A stretch of DNA of 20,236 bases from positions 1 to 20,236 of the forward strand of contig VERU01000004.1 in NCBI GenBank assembly GCA_018882485.1, in the 5' to 3' direction. This document shows positions 5,560 through 13,561 of this stretch, one piece after another. Numbering within the stretch: the first letter of the stretch is position 1; the number at the start of each line of letters is the position of its first letter. Made by a program: the position numbers and the translations under genes. This DNA comes from Rhodoferax sp. (GTDB taxonomy: Bacteria > Pseudomonadota > Gammaproteobacteria > Burkholderiales > Burkholderiaceae_C). The notes below the pieces were generated by a model. It was not told where the DNA came from. It made no database searches and saw only the letters and a program-made list of their open reading frames with translations.

Positions 5560-8500
5560 TCACTCGGCGACGCGGCCGAGTCCCTGGGCAGGGTCGACCG
5601 CACCCGGTGAGGCCGGCCGCTTCCGGCGCAGGCGGCGCAGCAGGGTCTGCAGGTCGTCGATCCAGGTGAACACCGGCGGCACCACCAGCAGGCTGAGCAG
5701 CGTCGAGGTGATCAGTCCGCCGATCACGGCGATCGCCATGGGCGAACGGAAGCTCGGATCCGCGCCCCAGCCCAGGGCCAGCGGCAGCATGCCGGCGCCC
5801 ATGGCGATGGTGGTCATGACGATGGGCCGGCTGCGCTTGTGGCAGGCGTCCACCAGCGCCTCGAAACGGGCCATGCCGGCCTGGCGCGCCAGGATGGCGT
5901 AATCCACCAGCAGGATCGAGTTCTTGGTGACGATGCCCATGAGCATGATGAGCCCGATCATCGAGGGCATCGACAGCGCCCGGTCGGTCAGCAGCAGCGC
6001 CACGAAAGCCCCGCCCATGCTCAGGGGCAGGGCCGCCAGAATGGTGACGGGCTGCATGAAGTCCTTGAACAGCAGCACCAGCACGCCGTAGATGCACAGC
6101 ACGCCGATCAGCATGGCGATGCCGAAGCTGGCAAACAGGGCCTGCATCTCCTGAGCGTCGCCGAGTTCGGCGATCTTGACGCCGGCCGGCAGGTTGCGCA
6201 GGCTGGGCAGGGCGCGGGCCTGCGCATTCAGTTCACCCAGCTGGCGGCTGCCGAGTTCGATGTCGAACGTGACATTGCGGCTGCGGTTGAGCCGGTCGAT
6301 CTGCGCGGGCCCGCTGTCCATGCTCAAGGTGGCCACGCTGCCCAGCAGCACGGGCCCCTGGCGTCCCGGGACCGTCAGCCGCTCCAGGGCGGACACATCG
6401 GCCCGCACCGCGTCCGGCAGCTTGACGCGGATCGGCACCTGCCGCTCGGGCAGATTCAGGCGCGACAGGCCGGTGTCGTAGTCGCCGGCGGTGGCGACCC
6501 GCACGGTGTCGCCGATGGCCGCGGTGGTCACGCCCAGATCGGCGGCGCGCGCCGCATCCGGCCGCACAATGATTTCGGGCCGCACCAAAGAGGCGCTGGA
6601 ACTCACATTGCCGATGCCCGGCAGGCCGCGCAGCTCGCGTTCCACCGTCTGGGCCGTCTGCAGCAGGGCGGCCGGATCGTCGCTTTGCAGCACCAGCTGC
6701 ATCTTGACCCCGGTGTCCGGGGGCCCGACGGTGAAGCGGGCTCCCGGCAGGGCTGACAGGGCCAGCCGCAGCCGGCGTTCGATGTCGGCCATGCTGCTGC
6801 TGCGTTCCCGGCGGTGGCTGGTGGTCAGGGTCAGCACGGCACGCCGTGCCTCCGCGGCGGCGCCCGGTGCGAAGGCGTCGCCGCTGGAGCCGCCCCCGAT
6901 GGAGCTGAAGATGCTCCGGATTTCGGGCAATTGCAGGGCCGCCTGTCGCGCCTGTTCGGCCAGCTCGCGGGTTTCCGCCAGCGTGCTGCCGGGCGGCAGC
7001 TCCAGGGTGATCTGGGTCTGCCCCCGGTCGGCCGCCGGCACGAAGCCGGTGGGCAGCAAAGGCACCAGTGCCAGCGACCCGACGAAGAACAGGCCAGCGC
7101 CCACCAGCGTCAGGACCCGGTGGCGCAGGCAGGCCTGCATGACATGCATGTACCAGGCCATGACCGGCCCATCGGGCCGGTCGGGAGCACTGGCAGCCTG
7201 CGCATGGGACTTGAGGAGGTAGGCCGCCATCATGGGCGTGAGCAGCCGGGCCACCACCAGCGAGGCCAGGATGGCCAGCACCGCGGTCCAGCCGAACTGC
7301 TTGAAGAAGAGGCCGGGCACGCCGCCCATGAAGGCGGTGGGCAGGAACACGGCGACCAGCGCGAAGGTGGTGGCGATCACCGCCATGCCGATTTCGTCGG
7401 CCGCCTCCAGCGCCGCCTGGAACGGGGTTTTTCCCATGCGCAGGTGGCGTTCGATGTTTTCGATCTCGACGATCGCATCGTCCACCAGCACCCCCACCAC
7501 CAGCGCCAGCGACAGAAGGGTCACGGTGTTGAGCGTGTAGCCGAAATACTGCAGGCCGACAAAGGTCGGCAGCACGGACAGGGGCAGTGCGGCCGCCGCG
7601 ACCAGGGTGGCGCGCCAGTTCCGCAGGAAGCCCCAGACCACCAGCACCGCCAGCAGCGCACCCTCGTACAGCAGCGTCATGGAGCCCTGGAAGTTCTCGG
7701 CCACGGGGGCCGCGTTGTCGATCGCCTGGCTCAGGCGCACATGGGGGTGGCGGGCCTGCAGCTCGGCCACGGCCGCCCGCACCCCGCTGGCCACCGTCAC
7801 CTCACTGGCCCCCTTGGTCCGGAACACTTCGATGCCCACCACCGTGCGTCCGTCCAGTGTGGCCAATGCCCGGGGTTCGGCCACGGTGTCGCGCACCGAG
7901 GCGACGTCGCCCAGGCGCAGATGGCGGCCATCCGGCAGCGCCAGTTCCAGCTGGGCCAGTTCCTGGGCGGTGCGCACGGTGGCGATGGTGCGCACCGACT
8001 GTTCTGCTCCGCTGACGTCACCCCGCCCGCCTGGCGTCTCCTGCTGCACCTGCCGCAGCCGGCGAGAAACGTCCAGTGCCGACACCTGGAGCGCCGCCAT
8101 GCGGGCGGTATCGAGCTCGACGCGGATCTCGCGATTGACGCCCCCCATGCGCTTGACCGCGCCCACGCCGGGGACTGCCAGCAGGCGTTTGGCGACCGTG
8201 TTGTCCACAAACCAGCTCAGGTCCTGCAGGTCCAGGCCGCCAGCCGGATCGGCCTGATCGGCGGTGTAGGTCAGCACCACCCGTCCGGACGTGGCGGCCT
8301 TGGTCACCGAGGGATCACGCAACTCGGCCGGCAGGTCGGCCCGTACCCGGGCCACCGCGTCACGCACGTCGTTGACCGCTTCAGCGATCGGCTTCTCGAG
8401 GATGAACTCCACCGTGACCTGCACGTCCCCGTCGAGCACCTTGGTGTAGATGTTCTTCACCCCTTGCAGCGTGGCGACGGAGTTTTCCAGCTTGCGGGCC

Positions 8501-8688
8501 ACCTCGGTCTCCAGCTGGGCTGGGGCGGCACCGGGCAGGCTTGCGCCGATCGTGACGATGGGCAGCTCGATGTCCGGGAAATCCTGCACCACGCTGCCCC
8601 GGTAGGCCAGCAGACCCGCCAGCGTCAGCAGCGCGAACAGCATGATGGCCGGGATCGGGTTGCGGATCGAGAGCGCCGAGAAGTTCAT
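5560..8688 (-). CDS. RND efflux transporter permease subunit (AcrB/MdtB-like)
   Basis: The product is 1042 aa, the full length of a hydrophobe/amphiphile-efflux RND pump. It uses the proton gradient to drive drugs or other toxic compounds from the inner membrane and periplasm through a tripartite complex. TM1 lies in residues 11-30 (IPAIMLFALLTLAGLLAY). The TM4 motif VGVLVDDAIVEIENIERH carries the paired aspartates of the proton relay, and TM10 has the matching lysine in GIVTKNSILLVDYA, so the pump looks functional. Two repeated halves with large periplasmic loops are visible. The ATG at 8688 is preceded by AAGGAG (8694-8699) with a 5-base gap. That site overlaps the stop codon of the adaptor gene, only 9 bp upstream, so the pair is translationally coupled. 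No outer-membrane factor gene is nearby; the pump may share a TolC-type channel encoded elsewhere. Substrate is unknown. Confidence 0.95.
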   Translation of the reverse strand: MNFSALSIRNPIPAIMLFALLTLAGLLAYRGSVVQDFPDIELPIVTIGASLPGAAPAQLETEVARKLENSVATLQGVKNIYTKVLDGDVQVTVEFILEKPIAEAVNDVRDAVARVRADLPAELRDPSVTKAATSGRVVLTYTADQADPAGGLDLQDLSWFVDNTVAKRLLAVPGVGAVKRMGGVNREIRVELDTARMAALQVSALDVSRRLRQVQQETPGGRGDVSGAEQSVRTIATVRTAQELAQLELALPDGRHLRLGDVASVRDTVAEPRALATLDGRTVVGIEVFRTKGASEVTVASGVRAAVAELQARHPHVRLSQAIDNAAPVAENFQGSMTLLYEGALLAVLVVWGFLRNWRATLVAAAALPLSVLPTFVGLQYFGYTLNTVTLLSLALVVGVLVDDAIVEIENIERHLRMGKTPFQAALEAADEIGMAVIATTFALVAVFLPTAFMGGVPGLFFKQFGWTAVLAILASLVVARLLTPMMAAYLLKSHAQAASAPDRPDGPVMAWYMHVMQACLRHRVLTLVGAGLFFVGSLALVPLLPTGFVPAADRGQTQITLELPPGSTLAETRELAEQARQAALQLPEIRSIFSSIGGGSSGDAFAPGAAAEARRAVLTLTTSHRRERSSSMADIERRLRLALSALPGARFTVGPPDTGVKMQLVLQSDDPAALLQTAQTVERELRGLPGIGNVSSSASLVRPEIIVRPDAARAADLGVTTAAIGDTVRVATAGDYDTGLSRLNLPERQVPIRVKLPDAVRADVSALERLTVPGRQGPVLLGSVATLSMDSGPAQIDRLNRSRNVTFDIELGSRQLGELNAQARALPSLRNLPAGVKIAELGDAQEMQALFASFGIAMLIGVLCIYGVLVLLFKDFMQPVTILAALPLSMGGAFVALLLTDRALSMPSMIGLIMLMGIVTKNSILLVDYAILARQAGMARFEALVDACHKRSRPIVMTTIAMGAGMLPLALGWGADPSFRSPMAIAVIGGLITSTLLSLLVVPPVFTWIDDLQTLLRRLRRKRPASPGAVDPAQGLGRVAE

Positions 8689-8697
8689 GGCCGCTCC

Positions 8698-9897
8698 TTA
8701 TTTAGTAGCAGGAACTTCAGGCTTGACAAGGGCTGAGGCCGGATTCGAGGCCGAACCTGGCGCCACTTTCACCAGGTCGCCGTCGTTCAGGAAGCCGGCG
8801 CCGCTGGCCACCAGCAGGGTCTGGCCATCCAGTCCTTCGAGCACCTCGACGCGCTCGCCCTGGCGCCGGCCGGTCTGCACCTTGAGCTGGCTCACGCGCT
8901 GGTCGGGATGGAGCCGGAACACGTAACTGAAGCCGTCGCGCACCACCACGGCCTGTTGCGGAACCGTCAGGGCCGGTGCGGCGCCCAGCTCGAATTCGCC
9001 ACGGGCGAACATGCCGGCCTTGAAATCCCGCGCCGGTGTCGGCAGGTCCACGTAGACCAGCCCGGTGCGGGTTTGCGGGTCGACGGTGGGGGCCACCATG
9101 CGGACCCGGCCGCGCAGCTGGGCGCCGCTGGCCGCCTGCACGTTGACGGCGGTGCCTGCGGGAATGCGGCCGAGTTCGGCTGCCGTGACTTCGGCGCGCC
9201 ATTCCAGGCGTCCCTGGCGGATCAGCCGAAACAGCTCGGTGCCCGCGCCGACCACGGCGCCGACGGTGGCGCTGCGTGCCGAGACCACCCCGGCGTCCGG
9301 CGCCCGCACCTCGGTGTTCTGCAGCCGCAGCAGTTGCGAGGCCAGCGCCGCCTTGACCGATTCGACCCGCGCCCGGGCGGTCTGCTCGGCCGTCAGATAC
9401 TGGCTGATCTGCTGTCCGCTGAAGGTCCCGGTGTGCTGCAGCGTGCGCACCCGATCGGCATTGGCCGTGGCCTCCAGGGCGCTGGCGCTGGCTTCGGCCA
9501 CGGCGGCACGCGCCTGCGCCACATCGGATTGCACCGCCTCGGTGGCAAAACGCGCCAGCACCTGGCCCCGCTGCACCGCGTCGCCCACGTTCACCAGCAC
9601 TTCCGCCAGCCGCTGCCCGCCCAGCTCCGCGCCGACGCTGGCTTCCTGCCAGGCCGACACATTGCCGTTGGCTGCCAGGCGCACGGGCAGGCTGCCGGTC
9701 TGCGGGCGGGTGGTGGTCACGGTCAGGGCCGGGCGCGTCGTGCCGGTGGCCGCCGGTACCGGGGCCGATGCCACTGCGGCGGGCCCCGCAGCGGTCGGTT
9801 GCACGGATGGCCGCAGGAACAGGGCCGCCAGCGTCAGGGCAGCGCCAAGGAGGACGAGCAGCAGGAGCCAGCGTCGGGAACGGGACAGGTTGGGCAT
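8698..9897 (-). CDS. RND efflux periplasmic adaptor (membrane fusion protein, HlyD/AcrA family)
   Basis: The product is 399 aa. A short basic N-terminus is followed by one hydrophobic segment (about 10-28, LLLLVLLGAALTLAALFL) acting as an uncleaved anchor or signal. No lipobox cysteine is present. An Ala/Pro-rich linker follows. The lipoyl-type half motif EASVGAELGGQRLAEVLVNVG is next, then an Ala-rich alpha-helical hairpin, the second lipoyl half (EVRAPDAGVVSARSATVG) and the beta-barrel and membrane-proximal domains. The protein links the RND permease to an outer-membrane channel. I chose the ATG at 9897, which places a Met just before the basic residues; the open frame further upstream is antisense shadow. 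The Shine-Dalgarno is weak. The stop codon overlaps the ribosome binding site of the permease gene. A 71-bp gap separates it from the esterase gene upstream, so co-transcription with the esterase is possible but not expected from function. Confidence 0.92.
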   Translation of the reverse strand: MPNLSRSRRWLLLLVLLGAALTLAALFLRPSVQPTAAGPAAVASAPVPAATGTTRPALTVTTTRPQTGSLPVRLAANGNVSAWQEASVGAELGGQRLAEVLVNVGDAVQRGQVLARFATEAVQSDVAQARAAVAEASASALEATANADRVRTLQHTGTFSGQQISQYLTAEQTARARVESVKAALASQLLRLQNTEVRAPDAGVVSARSATVGAVVGAGTELFRLIRQGRLEWRAEVTAAELGRIPAGTAVNVQAASGAQLRGRVRMVAPTVDPQTRTGLVYVDLPTPARDFKAGMFARGEFELGAAPALTVPQQAVVVRDGFSYVFRLHPDQRVSQLKVQTGRRQGERVEVLEGLDGQTLLVASGAGFLNDGDLVKVAPGSASNPASALVKPEVPATK

Positions 9898-9946
9898 GGG
9901 GTATGGCAATTCGGGGTTGGCGAGCCGGCGCCCGCCTCGGGGATCA

Positions 9947-9971
9947 GCGCAGTCCGGTGCGGCTGCGCTCA
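9947..9971 (-). terminator. Hairpin immediately after the esterase stop codon
   Basis: On the minus strand AGCGCAG and CTGCGCT form a perfect 7-bp stem around a 10-base loop, beginning within the TGA of the esterase gene. No T-tract follows, so a Rho-independent terminator is doubtful. It could define an mRNA 3' end or limit read-through into the efflux genes. Confidence 0.3.
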
Positions 9972-11039
9972 GACCGGCTGCGTCCAGGGGCTGGCGTCCC
10001 AGGCGGGATCGCGCGGGCTGCCGCAAAACAGACAGTCGCAGAAGTCTAGCAGCGCCCGCCAGTCGGCCTCGGTGTGGGCATGCCCGCCCCTGCGCCAGGC
10101 CAGGGCAATCCGGTCCTCGGCCCCCAGCAGCCGGTAGACCGTCCGCGCCGCCTGGTGGGTGAGCCAGCTGCCCAGCGGGTTGGCCCAGGCGTCGTCCAGT
10201 GCCTCGGTGGTCAGCAGCGCACGGGGTGCGATCAGTGCCTTGAGGGTGTGCTGATCCAGGAGAAGATCGCTTTCGCGGCCGGCAAAACGGCCCAGTTCCG
10301 GCGCGAACCAGTGGGGAAAGCGCTCGCAAACATCGCCCAAAGACTCGGCGCCCGGACCCCGCCAGCGCCAGCATCCGGCGCCACCGGCGCCCGAGTTGTT
10401 GGCGCTGGTCAGGGCGATGCGCTCGTCGGTGGCGCCGGCCAGCAGCGCCGCCTTGCCGCCGCGCGAATGGCCCACTACGGCGATGCGGCCTGGGTGGATG
10501 TCTCCGGTCTGCAGCAGCGCATCGATGGCCCGGTGGTGGGCCCAGGCCCACCAGGCCAGCGCTGCGGGTTGCCCCGGGGCACTGGCCATCCGAGGGGGGT
10601 GGCCGGGTGGATCCGGGGCCACCTCGACCCGGTTGAATTGCGCGAAGGCCATGGACCGGGCCAGACACAGGCCCACCACCGCATCGCCGGGGCCGTGCCA
10701 GCAGCCATCGCCGTGGAGCAGTAGGCCGTAGGGCCCGGTGCCGGGGGGCAGGTACAGCCGCAGCAGGAAGGTCGGGCCGCCGGCCGGCACGACCCGCAGG
10801 GAGCGCAGGCGGGCGCCCTGAAGCGGGTGCACCACCGACTCGTGCAGCAACTCGCAGCGGGTTTCGCCGCGCACCGGCGGCATGCTGCCGTAGACCGTCT
10901 CCAGCAGGGCGGCCAGCTCGGTCCGCCGTGCGGGCCACCGATCGGCCGTGCGCACCGCCTGCCCATCCATGCCCCGGAGCAGGTCGGGCAGGGCTGCCTC
11001 CTGCAGGGCCTGCTCCTCCAGGGTGGCGGGTTTGTTCAT
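9969..11039 (-). CDS. Cytoplasmic alpha/beta hydrolase, CE15 / acetylxylan-esterase-like
   Basis: The product is 356 aa. The nucleophile elbow is GHSRGG (190-195, Ser192), followed by KAALLAGATDERIALTSANNSG. That block is typical of glucuronoyl-esterase (CE15) and related carbohydrate-esterase proteins. Other family blocks are LLHGDGCWHG, AFAQFNRVEVAPD, LKALIAPRALL, DDAWANP (282-288) and the probable catalytic His320 in GGHAHTEADWRALLDF. Such enzymes cleave esters on plant or microbial polysaccharides, for example methyl-glucuronate or acetyl esters. Unlike most CE15 enzymes it has no signal peptide, so it should act on an imported oligosaccharide. It is divergent from the sugar ABC/GH31 operon across 147 bp, which supports a shared pathway. 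The ATG at 11039 has no Shine-Dalgarno. A weak -10-like TACATT (11052-11047) could again give a leaderless transcript. The exact ester is unknown. Confidence 0.78.
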   Translation of the reverse strand: MNKPATLEEQALQEAALPDLLRGMDGQAVRTADRWPARRTELAALLETVYGSMPPVRGETRCELLHESVVHPLQGARLRSLRVVPAGGPTFLLRLYLPPGTGPYGLLLHGDGCWHGPGDAVVGLCLARSMAFAQFNRVEVAPDPPGHPPRMASAPGQPAALAWWAWAHHRAIDALLQTGDIHPGRIAVVGHSRGGKAALLAGATDERIALTSANNSGAGGAGCWRWRGPGAESLGDVCERFPHWFAPELGRFAGRESDLLLDQHTLKALIAPRALLTTEALDDAWANPLGSWLTHQAARTVYRLLGAEDRIALAWRRGGHAHTEADWRALLDFCDCLFCGSPRDPAWDASPWTQPV

Positions 11040-11186
11040 GGCGGGCAATGTAGCCGGTGCGGGTATCGGTGAAAACCATGAGTCGCCCCTGGCGCTTTCC
11101 CGCCTACGATTTGAGGCTGTCCACAATGCGGACCCCGGGTCTGCCTGTGTCAGACCGAACGATCCGACTGTCATCAAGGTGTAACC
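11040..11186. promoter_or_regulatory. Divergent regulatory gap between esterase and sugar-transport operon
   Basis: This 147-bp region must contain the start signals for both divergent units. I found no convincing -35/-10 pair for the plus strand. TACGAT at 11105-11110 is -10-like but lacks a matching -35. An 11-bp palindrome, GACCCCGGGTC at 11131-11141, is the clearest candidate for a regulator site. AAGGTG 8 bases before the ATG at 11187 is the ribosome binding site of the binding-protein gene. No local transcription factor is encoded. Confidence 0.35.
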
Positions 11187-12464
11187 ATGCTGAAATCCGC
11201 TTATTCCCTCACCGCCCTGTCTGCAGCAGCCCTGTTGCTGGGCGCGCCCCTGCAGGCTCAGGCCGGCGAGATCCGCGTCATGTGCTACCAGGACGGCGTT
11301 GAATGCCAGGTCACGGCCGAGCAGGCCAAGCGTTTCGAGGCCGCCAACCCTGGTACCAAGGTGGTGATCGATGTGGTGCCCTACAAGACCATCGTCGAGC
11401 AGTTGCCGGTTCAGCTGGCCGCCGGGCAGGGGCCGGATATTGCCCGGGTGACCGATCTCGGCGGACTGTCCAAGTACTACATGGACATCTCGGCCCATAT
11501 CAAGGACCGCAACTACTGGGAATCCAATTTCGGGGCCACCCTGCCCTGGCTGCGTCCGAGTGCCGGCGACAAGGGCATCTACGGTTTCATGTCCCAGCTG
11601 ACCATGACCGGGCCCTTCGTCAACAAGACGCTGTTCGAACAGGCCAAGGTTGCCATGCCCGGCCCCAAGGCCACCTGGGACGAGTGGGTGGAGGCTGCGC
11701 GCAAGGTGTCCAAGGCCACCCAGACGCCCGCCGCACTGGCCTGGGACCGTTCGGGCCACCGCTTCGCCGGGCCGGCGATCAGTTATGGCGCCAAGATCTT
11801 CGACGCCAAGGGCGACCTGGTGCTGGATGACGCCTACAAGACCACGGTCAGCAAGTTCGTCAACTGGCACAAGGACGGCGCCATGCTCAAGGAGGTGTGG
11901 GCCGGTTCGGGCGGCTCCACCTACGCCGACTCGATCGGCGAGTTCAAGAACGGCCGGGTCGCCATGGTCCTGTCGGGTTCCTGGCAGATCAACCGGCTGC
12001 AGAAGGATATCGGCAACGCGTTCGATTGGGTTGCCGTGCCCAACCCCTGCGGGCCGGCCGCCTGTTCGGGCATCCCGGGCGGCGCGGCCTGGGTCGCCCT
12101 CAAGACCAGCAAGTCGCCCAAGGAGGTTGGCGCGTTCCTCGATTTCATCGCCTCCGAGGCGAATTACGCCGAATTTACCGGCAAGACCGAGAACATCCCG
12201 GCCCACGCCGGACTGGCGAAAAAGGGGGTGGCCTATCCGGGTGCAACCCCCGCGGCCCGGGCTGCGCTGTCGACCTTCAGCGCGGGTGTGGCCAGCCTGT
12301 CGCCGGTGGCCTACCAGTTCCAGGGCTACAAGTTCAACCGCGCCATCATGCTGCCGACGGTGGCCCGTGTGACGCAGGCCATCGTCGGTGAGATGAGCGT
12401 CGACGAGGCCTACGCCAAGATCAACGGCGACATGGTCGACGCGGTCAAGCAGGCCCAGAAGTAA
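11187..12464 (+). CDS. Periplasmic sugar-binding protein of a CUT1-type ABC importer
   Basis: The product is 425 aa. Residues 1-26 form a Sec signal peptide ending AQA, with cleavage expected before Gly27; there is no lipobox, so it is a soluble periplasmic protein. The mature part shows the family 1 solute-binding pattern: IRVMCYQDG start, VVPYKTIVEQLPVQLAAGQGPDIARV (split over residues 63-88), GPFVNKTLFEQA, TWDEWVEAARKV, FKNGRVAMVLSGSW and IPGGAAWVALKTSKSPKEVGAFLDF. Two close Cys pairs, C33/C40 and C288/C293, could form disulfides in the oxidising periplasm. It delivers a carbohydrate to the two permeases encoded downstream. The ligand cannot be deduced, but the terminal GH31 gene argues for an alpha-linked glycoside. 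The ATG has AAGGTG 8 bases upstream. It is the first gene of the operon and is separated from the permeases by a structured 98-bp gap. Confidence 0.92.
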   Translation: MLKSAYSLTALSAAALLLGAPLQAQAGEIRVMCYQDGVECQVTAEQAKRFEAANPGTKVVIDVVPYKTIVEQLPVQLAAGQGPDIARVTDLGGLSKYYMDISAHIKDRNYWESNFGATLPWLRPSAGDKGIYGFMSQLTMTGPFVNKTLFEQAKVAMPGPKATWDEWVEAARKVSKATQTPAALAWDRSGHRFAGPAISYGAKIFDAKGDLVLDDAYKTTVSKFVNWHKDGAMLKEVWAGSGGSTYADSIGEFKNGRVAMVLSGSWQINRLQKDIGNAFDWVAVPNPCGPAACSGIPGGAAWVALKTSKSPKEVGAFLDFIASEANYAEFTGKTENIPAHAGLAKKGVAYPGATPAARAALSTFSAGVASLSPVAYQFQGYKFNRAIMLPTVARVTQAIVGEMSVDEAYAKINGDMVDAVKQAQK

Positions 12465-12473
12465 GCGTCCAAT

Positions 12474-12510
12474 GCGCTCACCCGGGCCTGGACGGGTTCG
12501 GGTGCTGCGC
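12474..12510 (+). other. First hairpin in the binding-protein/permease gap
   Basis: GCGC-T-CACCCG (12474-12484) pairs with CGGGTG-CT-GCGC (12499-12510): ten base pairs with a small internal loop and a 14-base apical loop. It begins 9 bases after the binding-protein stop codon and abuts the next hairpin directly. Structures at this place in sugar ABC operons often protect the binding-protein mRNA and lower downstream expression. That role is inferred here. Confidence 0.5.
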
Positions 12511-12540
12511 GGCCGGCTGGCCCGCGCGAACCAGCCGGTC
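12511..12540 (+). other. Second, stronger hairpin in the binding-protein/permease gap
   Basis: GGCCGGCTGG (12511-12520) pairs with CCAGCCGGTC (12531-12540): ten consecutive pairs including one G-U, with loop CCCGCGCGAA. Only three T residues follow (GACTTTGC), so this is not a full intrinsic terminator. It can act as an attenuator or as a barrier to 3' exonucleases, raising binding protein relative to permeases. Confidence 0.6.
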
Positions 12541-12562
12541 GACTTTGCATGAAGGGTAGGCC

Positions 12563-13561
12563 GTGACCATCGCGCAGCGCCTGCTGGGCGCGTTTTTCAA
12601 TCTGTTCGAGCCCCTGTTCCGCCTGGGACAGGCGCGGCTGGGTGTAGCCCGCCTGGGCTGGCTGTTCGTGGCGCCCAACCTGCTGGTGTTCGGGCTGTTC
12701 ACCTTCCTGCCGATCGCGATCAACCTGGTGTATGCGGTCACCGGTGGCGTCAAGCTCCTGCCGATGGATCGGCCCTACACGGGCGCGGAGAATTTCGCCA
12801 TTCTGCTGGAGTGCCGCAACTACCTGGACCTGCAGACCTGCCGCAAGGACGTGTTCTGGCGGGCGATGCTCAACACCGTCCGTTTCAGCCTGGTGCAGGT
12901 GACCCTGATGGTGCTCTTTTCCCTGGTCACGGCGCTGGTGCTCAACCGCAAGATCATCGGCCGTGGTTTCTGGCGTGGCGTGTTCTTCTACCCGGTTCTG
13001 CTGTCGCCGGTGGTGGTGGCCCTGATCTGGAAGTGGCTGCTGCAGAACCAGGGTGTCTTCAATGCGGCGCTCGCGGCCTCCGGTCAGGCCCCCGTGGACT
13101 GGTTGCTCGATGCCGGCTGGGCCTTCTTCTGGACGGTTTTCGTGTCGATCTGGGCCCACATGGGTTTCTACACCCTGATCCTGCTGGCGGGGCTGCAGGC
13201 TATCCCCAAGGACCTGTACGAGGCCGCTGAACTCGACGCTGCCTCGCCCTGGCGCACGCTGCGGCGCATCACGCTGCCGCTGCTGATGCCCAACCTGACG
13301 GTGGTGATCGTGCTGGCCCTGATCCGTGCGGTGCAGATTTTCGATGAGGTGTTCGTGCTGACCGGAGGAGGGCCGGGTTCGGCCACCACCTTCATCGTGC
13401 AGTTCATCTACCAGACCGGCTTTGCCGAGCAGATCCATCTGTACGGCCTGGCCGCCGCCGCGTCCTTGCTGCTGGCCCTGGGCCTGATGGGGCTGACGCT
13501 GTTGCAGTTGCGGGTGGCCCGCACCGGCGATGAAGGCCGCGATGGGCGAAGCCCGCCATGA
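12563..13561 (+). CDS. Sugar ABC transporter permease (first, MalF/AglF-like)
   Basis: The product is 332 aa. About six transmembrane segments are visible: residues 33-57, about 105-127, 138-160, 186-212, 242-262 and 294-316. The cytoplasmic EAA loop that docks on the ATPase is at 219-240, including the LYEAAELDAASPW and ITLPLLMPN parts. It forms the inner-membrane channel with the next gene's product. The periplasmic loop after TM1 carries C84 and C93, a possible disulfide. I accept the GTG start at 12563, with AAGGG 6 bases upstream. An ATG at 12549 is out of frame, encodes five residues and ends at a TGA overlapping this start. The gene ends by a 4-bp overlap (ATGA) with the second permease. 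The preceding double hairpin suggests lower expression than the binding protein. Confidence 0.93.
   Translation: MTIAQRLLGAFFNLFEPLFRLGQARLGVARLGWLFVAPNLLVFGLFTFLPIAINLVYAVTGGVKLLPMDRPYTGAENFAILLECRNYLDLQTCRKDVFWRAMLNTVRFSLVQVTLMVLFSLVTALVLNRKIIGRGFWRGVFFYPVLLSPVVVALIWKWLLQNQGVFNAALAASGQAPVDWLLDAGWAFFWTVFVSIWAHMGFYTLILLAGLQAIPKDLYEAAELDAASPWRTLRRITLPLLMPNLTVVIVLALIRAVQIFDEVFVLTGGGPGSATTFIVQFIYQTGFAEQIHLYGLAAAASLLLALGLMGLTLLQLRVARTGDEGRDGRSPP

Noticed and set aside
6814..8736. 640-codon plus-strand open frame opposite the RND permease
   Set aside because: His/Gln/Arg-rich antisense translation with no domain; the minus-strand RND protein is unambiguous.
11040..12206. Long upstream extension of the esterase frame (minus strand) over the binding-protein gene
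   Set aside because: The extension is antisense to a well-supported periplasmic binding protein; homology of the esterase begins at the Met at 11039.
12549..12566. Five-codon ORF ending in a TGA that overlaps the GTG start of the first permease
   Set aside because: It has no ribosome binding site and is short enough to be chance; translational coupling cannot be supported from sequence alone.
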